The notes under the pieces: generated by a model
The model's input: the letters and a program-made list of their open reading frames with translations, nothing else
Database searches by the model: none
Told to the model about the DNA's origin: nothing
Shown: positions 1 through 5,829 of the stretch, in pieces
Numbering within the stretch: the stretch's first letter is position 1
Layout: each line of letters starts with the position of its first letter
Program-made: the position numbers and the translations under genes
Assembly (NCBI GenBank): GCA_031423615.1
Contig: JANPFV010000052.1
Span: 1 to 8,417 of the forward strand
Reading direction: 5' to 3'
Source of the DNA: JADLGJ01 sp031423615
GTDB taxonomy: Bacteria > Omnitrophota > Gorgyraeia > Zapsychrales > JANLHA01
Length of the DNA: 8,417 bases

Positions 1-369
1 GACCTTGCCCCGTCCATTGGAGTGGGTGGTGGAGCAGCTGCTGGTAATTATGGTTCGATTACATTCAGCTTCTCCGGTGAAACCCTTCCTCCAGGCCAAG
101 GAGCGGGTCATGGTTTGGGTGAGCGAGCAGTTTTGACCGCGGTTAAGGTTGCCGGTACTTCAGAAACCACGCTTCGTGGTCCAGAACGCTTAGGCTTAGT
201 GAGCACCTTAAGTCCTATAACCCAAACAAATGTAAGCGGCGGGTTTTTGCGCGTCTATGTTGGCCTTTATACCGGCCTTCCCGCGGTTGCGGGCGCTGTT
301 CCTCCGACCAATGGTGATGCTCCTGGTACTTACGGCGGAACTTTGACGATCACTGCAACATTAGTTTAA
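1..369 (+). CDS. C-terminal part of a secreted subunit-like protein (5'-truncated)
   Basis: The reading frame is open from the first base and ends at TAA 367-369, leaving 122 residues of a longer protein. A GTG at 22 could be read as a start, but the frame continues upstream of it without a stop, so the gene almost certainly begins outside the window. The sequence is rich in Gly, Thr, Ser, Val and Ala, has no Cys and almost no Lys, and alternates polar and hydrophobic residues as beta-sandwich surface proteins do. The end, PGTYGGTLTITATLV, resembles the closing strand of secreted pilin or spore-coat-U-like subunits (GxYxxTLTVTxT). No named family can be assigned safely. Its base composition is visibly more G/C-rich than the next genes. 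It is followed after 71 bp by a PapD-like chaperone gene, which supports a role as an exported subunit and chaperone client. That role is inferred from context. Confidence 0.75.
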   Translation, partial: DLAPSIGVGGGAAAGNYGSITFSFSGETLPPGQGAGHGLGERAVLTAVKVAGTSETTLRGPERLGLVSTLSPITQTNVSGGFLRVYVGLYTGLPAVAGAVPPTNGDAPGTYGGTLTITATLV

Positions 370-392
370 TTGTATAAAGTTAGTTGATAAGT

Positions 393-422
393 AGAGGGCA
401 GGGATTATCTCCCTTGCCCTCT
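393..422 (+). terminator. Strong intercistronic hairpin (attenuator or mRNA-stabilising stem)
   Basis: The arm AGAGGGCA-GGGA (393-404) pairs with TCCC-T-TGCCCTCT (410-422) across a 5-base loop, with a single bulged T at 414. This gives 12 base pairs. The downstream tract (TACTTTAG) is only weakly T-rich, so it is a poor classical terminator. It is more likely a partial terminator or a 3'-end protecting stem between a highly expressed subunit gene and the chaperone gene. It lies 24 bp after the subunit stop and 18 bp before the chaperone ATG. Confidence 0.7.
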
Positions 423-440
423 TACTTTAGAAAGGGGATT

Positions 441-1259
441 ATGCGCGCGGATACCTTTTTATTTCAATCTACGATGGCTGTTTTTGCTCTTTTATTTTTT
501 ATTCCTATAGCCTCCGCACAAGTCATGATTGAGCAAGGGAAGGTGGTCATCAAAGCCAACCCCGGGGAAACCATCGTAGATTCTTTGACCATTCATAACA
601 CTTCCAAAAAAGATAATACGATTTTACGCGTGTATTGGGAAGATTTCATGTATGTTGAGCCATATGACGGGACGAAGGAATTCGTTGCCTCCGGCACAAG
701 TGACCGCTCGCTTAGCAAGTGGGTCAATTTTTCTCCCCAAGAATTTACAATTGAACCTTTAGGAAGCAAAAAGATCACCTATTCCATTCAAATTCCGGAA
801 AATGCCAAAGGCGGTTATTATGGAGTTTTATTCGTTGAAGATGCCGGAGCTAAATCGAAAGACCGTTATGGTGTTTCCATTGTTACGCGTATGGGATCGC
901 TTTTCTTTGTAGAAACCAGCAATAGTTCACGCCAGGCAAAGATTGAAAATTTAAAATATAGCGACAAAGGGTTTACGGGTGATTTTGTCAGCAAAAGTGA
1001 TATGGTTCTAATCCCTGATTCCACCTATTATATTATCAATAAGGAAGGACTTGTCGCTGAACGAGGAGAAATAAAAAAGTTTTATTTAGCTCCTCAAAAA
1101 ACAGCCGCTTTCAAAATTCCGACCGGCGAAAAATTAGCGGCTGGCGATTATAGCGCTGTTTTGACATTTGATTTTGGCGATGGTGAAAATCTGACGCATG
1201 AAATTGATTTTAGCAAGGACGCGAACGGAAACATCAATATTACAAAATCCTCGTCGTAA
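441..1259 (+). CDS. Periplasmic PapD-like pilus/surface-subunit chaperone
   Basis: The product is 272 residues, predicted to act in the periplasm as a chaperone for exported beta-sandwich subunits. Residues 1-27 form a Sec signal peptide: a short basic start (MRAD), a hydrophobic core (MAVFALLFFIPI) and a cleavage site after ASA, before QVMIEQ. The mature N-terminus (VIKANPGETIVDSLTIHNTS) has the Pro-Gly-hydrophobic-Asn pattern of the first immunoglobulin-like domain of PapD-type proteins. A YYGVLFVED segment follows near residues 145-155, then a second beta-rich region. The start at ATG 441 is chosen over an upstream in-frame TTG at 384 because AAAGGGG lies just before it. The TTG start would also run through the 393-422 hairpin and add residues before the signal peptide. 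There is no close match to the classical FimC/PapD active-site motifs that I can point to, so the exact chaperone family is open; a DUF916-like membership is possible. It sits between the subunit gene and the barrel gene. Confidence 0.72.
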   Translation: MRADTFLFQSTMAVFALLFFIPIASAQVMIEQGKVVIKANPGETIVDSLTIHNTSKKDNTILRVYWEDFMYVEPYDGTKEFVASGTSDRSLSKWVNFSPQEFTIEPLGSKKITYSIQIPENAKGGYYGVLFVEDAGAKSKDRYGVSIVTRMGSLFFVETSNSSRQAKIENLKYSDKGFTGDFVSKSDMVLIPDSTYYIINKEGLVAERGEIKKFYLAPQKTAAFKIPTGEKLAAGDYSAVLTFDFGDGENLTHEIDFSKDANGNINITKSSS

Positions 1260-1300
1260 ATTAAAAATGGTTTAGGCGTTGTAATTTTTTATGGCTATAC

Positions 1301-1374
1301 CAGTTCTATACTGCGGAAAGGAGGGCGGTCGCAATACTTTCGGGCGCATGAAGGCCCCTACCGGAAAAGCAAGT
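1301..1374 (+). promoter_or_regulatory. Structured leader of the barrel gene (possible translational control)
   Basis: Between the chaperone stop and the chosen start at 1375 lies a relatively G/C-rich block. It holds an excellent ribosome-binding sequence, AAAGGAGG (1317-1324), with no ATG, GTG or TTG at normal spacing. GAAAG (1316-1320) can pair with CTTTC (1337-1341). The same CTTTC can instead pair, with one bulge, with GAAAAG (1364-1369) just upstream of ATG 1375. GGGC (1342-1345) pairs with GCCC (1354-1357). ATACTT (1334-1339) and AAGTAT (1371-1376) also form an inverted repeat reaching into the start codon. I recognise no known riboswitch class here. A regulatory role is inferred only from the alternative pairings. 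Confidence 0.3.
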
Positions 1375-4300
1375 ATGGTAAAAAGTAAGCTCATAGCAAT
1401 TTTTATTCTCTTACAATTCTTATTCTTTACTCCGGCAGCACATGCGGAATACGAGAGTATTTATCACTATTACATTGAAGAAGGTGTTGAGGCGTTTTAC
1501 AAAGGAGACTTTGAGAACGCCATTTTTTATTTTAAGACTGCGCATGCCATTGATCCTGACCGCCAGCAGCCCATCCAATTCCTCAATTTGATTAAACGTG
1601 AACAGGAAGGACGTTCAAAAAATACGCAAACTCCCACTGAAAATCTGCGGCCTGAAATTTGCGCACAAATTGTAGCCGCAGCCGTAAGGGAAATTAATGA
1701 CAGAACACCTGCCGGGGAACCTCAAGAAAGTGTGATATTTCAAGCCATTGAAAATGCCGCTACCGAGGTCAAAAAAGACTTAGAGAAAGATATTCCAGAA
1801 TCGGAATGGTCACAAATTGTTTCCCGCGCCACCGCGGATACACTTGTCAAAATTAACAGTCAAACCGCCCCCCTTGAGTCGGACGTCGTCAAAACCGAAA
1901 TATTACCCCTGACTATAACTCCTCATGAAACAACGATTATAAAAAAACATTCGGCCAAGAAAGTTTTAGCATCGAAGAAAACTGTCTCCAAACAGCCTAA
2001 ATCTCAAAAACTATCCTCCCCAATTGCGCCTTATAAATCTCGAGGTTCCATGATGCCGCAGACCGAGCGTTCCTTTACGGTTGTTGAACCCCATAATCGT
2101 TTACGTCATTTGGCAAATGGAGAAGAAGTTCTTATGAATGATGGGCTTTGGACACAACAGCAAACAGCGTTTACGATTGAAATGGAAATCGGGAAAAGTG
2201 CAATTTTTACCGGTAAAAACATAGCCAAATACTTAGCCACAAATCTGGACATTATTAGCATTGCGCGTATCGATTCAAACCGGATCAGTGTGACCGCAGC
2301 ACGACGGGGCACGACCATCCTCTATGTTTGGGACGACAAAGGCCGCTGGACATTTAATATTCGCTGTGAATATCCATTTGTTCTTTCCGATGACAATAAA
2401 AAATCATTGGATGACGAACAGTCTAGTCCTTTTAGAATGGGTTACTCAAACAGTTGGACCACGTATTATAAGGGTCCGGATGTTTCCGGTTTGCGCCGAC
2501 AAAGCCTTACTTTCACAAATTGGTTAGGAATTTCCGGCGAAACACCGCATGGTTTTTTTGACGCTTCAGCGAACACAAACATGTTTCCCAACAGCACGGA
2601 AATCGTAGGGCAAAGAATAGGTTTAAGCAATGGACAGATTGGCCCATTTAAGGATTTTACGTTGCGAGGATATGATGTCTATAAAGAATTGTCTGATTTA
2701 ACCATGCCCGGACGGTACTTTCGCGGTGCGTTGATTGATGCTTATGCGTTTCAACATAAAATCGCTTACTCTTATTTCAGAGGACAAGACCAGTCGATCA
2801 CCTTATATTCGAGTTCAACGACTTTTACTCGCCAGAACTCTTACATTGAGGGTTTTAAGCTAGTTTTAAATCCTGATGAACCGGGTAAGTATGCTTTTAA
2901 TTATGCTCACGGTTATGGAACAGCAAGACCTCGCGAGTATAAGAGCGAAGTATATTCGCTGGAAACAAAGCAAAAAATTAAAGGCGGGGATATGCACGGA
3001 GAAATGGGATACGATCGCGATGTTTTCTCTGAGATGGCAGACTGGCATCTTGATCGCAAAGAGCTGACCATGAATTTTAGTCTAAAAAATATTGAAAAAG
3101 GATATCAAACTGTTTATGGTCAGCCGTCGGGAGCGGGGTTGCTGAGCGGATCGTGGAGCATGGGCTTAAATAAGACAGCTTATCAGTTCAATTCATTTGT
3201 CGATCTTTATCGCGATCGAGTTTTACCCAATCCAGACAATCCTGATCTTGTCAATTTTGACATTTCGACATCCATTTCGAAACCTCTTTCAGAAACCTCG
3301 AGTATCGGTGCTGGCCTGTCTTACACCTACACCCCGCAAGTTATTTCTCCTCGGTCTTTTGCTCAGGAAAGCACAAATTATAATAAAAATTATAAGTTGG
3401 GGGCGCGATATCTCTCGTTATCATTAGGGCAGACATTGCAATGGAGCCGCAATGAAAATAGTCCATCAGCAGATTATGATCGATTAAGTCTCCGGGCCGG
3501 GTTTCGTATGCAACTCATTCAATATCTCTATTTCTCAACAAGCTATGACTACATTTGGGTCAGAGAAGTTTTACGAGATACTATTAGTATGCCGTCGGCG
3601 ATAAATACGAGTCTGTCTTATAATATCCCTTTAACCGATCATCTTTTCTTTGGCACAGATGTTAATTACCGCAAAGAACAGCAATCCAAAAGCAGTTTCA
3701 CTTTTCTTGCCGGAGAGGACAGTTTAAGTAACACACTTTCTTTGACATATAAACCTTCGCCCGATATGGAAATTTTTATGGACAGTCAATTGCGGCATGT
3801 TTGGTCACATCATAATTCGACTAATCCCGATTATGTTGATTGGAATTCCACCGTTGGAATGCGGGCGGAATGGAACCTGCCATTCCACTGGAATCCGACG
3901 GGAGAAATTCGCGGTATAGTTTACAAAGATTACAATGGGAATTCCCTGCAAGATAAGGATGAGCCAGGCTTAGCCAACATTAAAGTCTTGGCTGGTAAAT
4001 ATGAAACAACAACCAATGAAAACGGTGAATACTCTCTTAAGGTTCAAGCCAAGAAATCAACGGTGAGTCTCGACTTAAAAAGCATTCCGAAAGGTTTTGT
4101 TTTTTCAACAGCTCTGTCGCGGAAAATTATTATTGAGCATCACAAGCCTGTGAATGTCAATTTTGGATTAACATCCCGGTCCGGAATTTATGGTATTGCC
4201 TATTTTGATCTTAACGGAAGCGGGAAACCTGATCGCGGAGATAAATTTATGCCCAATGTTGTCGTCCGCCTTGATGGCACCGAAATCACCAAGACTGACC

Positions 4301-4482
4301 ATTCCGGATCTTACTTTTTTGAAAATATCAGTCCGGGAAAACATAAAATCCGCATCGATGTCAATTCTATCAATATCCTATATTTTCCGGCCATTAAAAT
4401 TGAATCCGAAGTGGAAGTGCAGGAAGGCATGACCTACATTCACAACATCCTTTTAACGGAAAATCCCGGCGCCAAGAAATAA
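1375..4482 (+). CDS. Large exported outer-membrane beta-barrel protein, candidate usher-like translocon
   Basis: The product is 1035 residues from ATG 1375. Residues 1-24 are a signal peptide (MVKSKLIAIFILL, cleavage after AHA). In-frame ATGs at 1291 and 1348 would place about 10-28 odd residues before it, and GGAAAAG precedes 1375 at suitable spacing. Domains in order: a TPR-like helical pair (about 26-80; YIEEGVEAFYKGDFENAIFY); a helical and Lys/Ser/Thr-rich linker (85-240); a small beta domain (about 266-334; IGKSAIF...RGTTILYVWDDKG) resembling the pilus-formation/secretin N-terminal domain; a region of amphipathic aromatic strands (about 342-840) typical of an outer-membrane barrel; and two SdrD_B/Cna-B-like sandwiches (about 844-920 and 936-1020). 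The sandwiches carry D-x-N-G-x(3-4)-D calcium-type loops (DYNGNSLQDKDE, DLNGSGKPDRGD). No secretin core and no FimD/PapC signature was recognised. Context (subunit, chaperone, barrel) suggests subunit export or anchoring; this is inference. Confidence 0.7.
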   Translation: MVKSKLIAIFILLQFLFFTPAAHAEYESIYHYYIEEGVEAFYKGDFENAIFYFKTAHAIDPDRQQPIQFLNLIKREQEGRSKNTQTPTENLRPEICAQIVAAAVREINDRTPAGEPQESVIFQAIENAATEVKKDLEKDIPESEWSQIVSRATADTLVKINSQTAPLESDVVKTEILPLTITPHETTIIKKHSAKKVLASKKTVSKQPKSQKLSSPIAPYKSRGSMMPQTERSFTVVEPHNRLRHLANGEEVLMNDGLWTQQQTAFTIEMEIGKSAIFTGKNIAKYLATNLDIISIARIDSNRISVTAARRGTTILYVWDDKGRWTFNIRCEYPFVLSDDNKKSLDDEQSSPFRMGYSNSWTTYYKGPDVSGLRRQSLTFTNWLGISGETPHGFFDASANTNMFPNSTEIVGQRIGLSNGQIGPFKDFTLRGYDVYKELSDLTMPGRYFRGALIDAYAFQHKIAYSYFRGQDQSITLYSSSTTFTRQNSYIEGFKLVLNPDEPGKYAFNYAHGYGTARPREYKSEVYSLETKQKIKGGDMHGEMGYDRDVFSEMADWHLDRKELTMNFSLKNIEKGYQTVYGQPSGAGLLSGSWSMGLNKTAYQFNSFVDLYRDRVLPNPDNPDLVNFDISTSISKPLSETSSIGAGLSYTYTPQVISPRSFAQESTNYNKNYKLGARYLSLSLGQTLQWSRNENSPSADYDRLSLRAGFRMQLIQYLYFSTSYDYIWVREVLRDTISMPSAINTSLSYNIPLTDHLFFGTDVNYRKEQQSKSSFTFLAGEDSLSNTLSLTYKPSPDMEIFMDSQLRHVWSHHNSTNPDYVDWNSTVGMRAEWNLPFHWNPTGEIRGIVYKDYNGNSLQDKDEPGLANIKVLAGKYETTTNENGEYSLKVQAKKSTVSLDLKSIPKGFVFSTALSRKIIIEHHKPVNVNFGLTSRSGIYGIAYFDLNGSGKPDRGDKFMPNVVVRLDGTEITKTDHSGSYFFENISPGKHKIRIDVNSINILYFPAIKIESEVEVQEGMTYIHNILLTENPGAKK

Positions 4483-4488
4483 CTGCAG

Positions 4489-4755
4489 TTATCTGACCAC
4501 CAAGGTCTGCAAATGAATGTTTTGATTTTCTCTGACCACCATCATTTCGGTAAGTTGCGTTTCCATACTGCTCACCACATTCTCAGCCAAAATTAAGGGA
4601 GGCTTAGGCGCATTCGGATCGGGGACATTCACTCCGATAATAGCGGGAATCGTCATGGATATTCTAAAATTCCCAGTGAATGACCCGCCGGCTAAACAAA
4701 ACGTTGGTAAAAGTACCAGACCCAATACAACAAGGACAATAAAAACTTTTTTCAT
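4489..4755 (-). CDS. Small secreted protein under c-di-GMP riboswitch control
   Basis: The product is 88 residues. MKKVFIVLVVLGLVLLPTFCLA is a clear Sec signal peptide with likely cleavage after CLA, before GGSFTG. The Cys has Phe at -1, so it is not a lipobox. The mature part is about 66 residues and has no Cys. It begins GGSFTGNFRISMTIPAIIGV, a strand-like segment that recalls the start of exported pilin-type subunits, then has a Pro-rich turn (VPDPNAPKPP) and a polar C-terminus ending QTLVVR. No family is recognised. The start is placed at 4755 because the upstream in-frame ATG at 4788 lies inside the terminator stem of the riboswitch. A GAGA element 7 bases upstream is the only nearby Shine-Dalgarno candidate and is weak; GGAG is 14 bases away. 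The gene is convergent with the barrel gene, 6 bp between stops. A minor surface subunit or adhesin accessory is possible but unproven. Confidence 0.68.
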   Translation of the reverse strand: MKKVFIVLVVLGLVLLPTFCLAGGSFTGNFRISMTIPAIIGVNVPDPNAPKPPLILAENVVSSMETQLTEMMVVRENQNIHLQTLVVR

Positions 4756-4771
4756 TTTGCTATCTCTTTCT

Positions 4772-4812
4772 CCACGAAAAAAGCCCATTGCGTGACGGCA
4801 AAGGGCTCGTGG
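4772..4812 (-). terminator. Intrinsic terminator, expression platform of the riboswitch
   Basis: On the minus strand AGCCC (4807-4803) pairs with GGGCT (4786-4782). An inner TTGC/GCAA helix and a CGTCAC loop sit between them, and six U residues follow (4782-4777). This is a textbook rho-independent terminator placed between the c-di-GMP aptamer and the small-protein gene. The flanking CCACGA (4812-4807) and TCGTGG (4777-4772) are also complementary and extend the inverted repeat to just before the GGAG at 4773-4770, so a translational effect is possible too. Confidence 0.82.
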
Positions 4813-4837
4813 TTAACGAAAACCGGTTAATAATGGT

Positions 4838-4957
4838 TTACGGTAGCCAGACGGCCATCCTCATTTTGAGTTTAGGCTCACGGCTTTGCTTCCCAGCGTA
4901 ATTACGCTGAGAAATCCCTGTTGGGATGTCCTACCCTTTCAGGTAGTTTGCCTTTGC
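4838..4957 (-). ncRNA. c-di-GMP-I (GEMM-I) riboswitch aptamer
   Basis: Read on the minus strand, the conserved GEMM-I blocks appear in order. They are GCAAAGGCAAAC (4957-4946), helix P2 CUACC/GGUAG closed by a GAAA tetraloop (4946-4931), GGAC, then GCAAAGCC, CCUAAA (4876-4871), and GAUGG (4859-4855) with a final GGCUACCG. CCUAAA opposite GAUGG, separated by a CUC/GAG helix, forms a near-canonical 11-nucleotide receptor for the GAAA loop. The base matching Vc2 G20 is G, which fits c-di-GMP rather than the cGAMP-binding subclass. Between GGAC and GCAAAGCC there is an unusual insertion of about 38 nt with two hairpins (4889-4927). The aptamer starts within about 10 nt of the predicted transcription start, ends before an intrinsic terminator, and controls a small secreted-protein gene. 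Confidence 0.85.
4894..4909. repeat. 16-bp perfect palindrome within the riboswitch insertion
   Basis: CAGCGTAATTACGCTG reads identically on both strands. In the RNA it forms a hairpin next to a second one, AUCCC/GGGAU (4927-4914). Both lie in the joining region of the c-di-GMP aptamer, where the canonical RNA has only a few bases. Confidence 0.85.
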
Positions 4958-4971
4958 TGATTGTCTTTTGA

Positions 4972-5001
4972 AGTATAACATGTCTTTTTGCGGAAAACCA
5001 A
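4972..5001 (-). promoter_or_regulatory. Extended -10 promoter of the riboswitch transcript
   Basis: On the minus strand TATACT (4977-4972) is preceded by TG one base upstream (TGTTATACT), an extended -10 element. A weak -35, TTGGTT (5001-4996), lies 18 bp upstream. Transcription would begin near 4965, a few bases before the aptamer, as expected for a riboswitch leader. Confidence 0.65.
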
Positions 5002-5087
5002 TCCGTCCAAAAATAAATTTTAGGCTTCAGCGACGGGAAATTAGAACGAGCTGATTTTTGATAATAATTTTTGCTTTAATAGTCGAG

Positions 5088-5116
5088 TTGACCAGCAGGA
5101 GTATTTTCACTATAAT
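5088..5116 (+). promoter_or_regulatory. Near-consensus sigma70-type promoter of the HAD-NADK-cbiX-mutY operon
   Basis: TTGACC (5088-5093) and a perfect TATAAT (5111-5116) are separated by 17 bp. An AT-rich stretch (about 5055-5080) lies upstream. The predicted start near 5123 gives a short leader containing GGAGG (5129-5133), 12 bp before ATG 5146. The DNA between this promoter and the divergent riboswitch promoter (5002-5087) shows no gene. Confidence 0.8.
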
Positions 5117-5145
5117 CAAGGTCAATTTGGAGGCTAAATTATAAA

Positions 5146-5823
5146 ATGATCACGACAAAACGCAAAATTATCATTAAAACCAAAACCATTCTGTTTGACA
5201 TGGATGGCGTCATTACAAATACAATGCCAGAGCATTATAAGGCCTGGCGGACGGTTTTGTTAAAGCGCAAAATAAAGGTCACCCGTTTAGATATTTATCG
5301 CCGGGAAGGACAGCGAGGAATTTCGAGTGTCAAAGAGATTTTTGCGGAATATAACCATCCTTTTGATCTTACTGATGCCAAAAGGATTCTTCAGGAAAAG
5401 GAAGAATTCTTTAAAGCGACTACACGCAAGCGTTTCATTAATGGCACCCGTAGCTTTATTAAAGATCTCAAAAAAAGTGGTTTTATTCTGGCTATCGTTA
5501 CCGGGACAGCTCGCCATGAACTGCATCAGATTTTACCTCAAAGCCTTTATGATTTATTTGCTGCCGTTATTACCGGCGATGATGTCGTTTACGGCAAGCC
5601 ATCCCCAGAACCATATCTCTTAGCGTTGAAAAAGTTAAAAATCTCTAACCATGATGCGGTTGTGATTGAAAATGCGCCTTTTGGAATTGCCGCTGCCAAG
5701 GCCGCTAATCTGCGCTGTTTCGCTATTGCAACTTCGCTTTCTAAAGAATATTTGCAGAAAGCTGATAAAATATTTTCTTCTATCGAGGAACTTCGCAAGA
5801 GGATTGCTTTTATTCATCCGTGA
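5146..5823 (+). CDS. HAD-superfamily phosphatase / beta-phosphoglucomutase-like hydrolase
   Basis: This cytoplasmic protein of 225 residues has all four HAD motifs. Motif I is DMDGVITNT, with nucleophile Asp18 and acid/base Asp20. Motif II is the Thr of IVTGT (about 119). Motif III is the Lys of GKPSPEPY. Motif IV is VIENAPFGIAAAKAA, where Glu-Asn replaces the more usual Glu-Asp. The helical cap between motifs I and II marks subfamily IA. The AP-x-GI-x-AAK-A pattern is typical of the beta-phosphoglucomutase/PgmB branch, though many such proteins dephosphorylate other sugar phosphates or small metabolites; the substrate cannot be read from sequence. A 12-residue basic extension (MITTKRKIIIKT) precedes the first beta strand. 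It is the first gene behind a strong promoter, with GGAGG upstream, and NAD kinase follows after 6 bp. Confidence 0.88.
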   Translation: MITTKRKIIIKTKTILFDMDGVITNTMPEHYKAWRTVLLKRKIKVTRLDIYRREGQRGISSVKEIFAEYNHPFDLTDAKRILQEKEEFFKATTRKRFINGTRSFIKDLKKSGFILAIVTGTARHELHQILPQSLYDLFAAVITGDDVVYGKPSPEPYLLALKKLKISNHDAVVIENAPFGIAAAKAANLRCFAIATSLSKEYLQKADKIFSSIEELRKRIAFIHP

Positions 5824-5829
5824 AAACCT

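Noticed and set aside
384..440. TTG at 384 as the chaperone start
   Set aside because: The extension would run through the 393-422 hairpin and precede the signal peptide; ATG 441 has AAAGGGG before it.
1291..1374. ATG at 1291 (or 1348) as the start of the barrel protein
   Set aside because: No Shine-Dalgarno precedes 1291, the extra residues do not look like a signal peptide, and MVKSKLIAIF at 1375 begins a normal one. Kept as an alternative only.
2106..3427. Several 60-76 codon ORFs in other frames of the barrel gene
   Set aside because: They overlap a long convincing coding region, have no start signals and show no protein-like composition.
4756..4788. Upstream ATG at 4788 as the start of the small secreted protein
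   Set aside because: It lies inside the terminator stem of the riboswitch and would put 11 charged residues before a well-formed signal peptide.
4838..4957. cGAMP-specific GEMM-Ib riboswitch
   Set aside because: The base aligned to position 20 of Vc2 is G, not the A typical of that subclass, so c-di-GMP is preferred; mixed specificity cannot be excluded from sequence.
5003..5036. CCGTC/GACGG inverted repeat between the divergent promoters as an operator
   Set aside because: It has only 5-bp arms 24 bp apart, which is expected by chance in a region this long.
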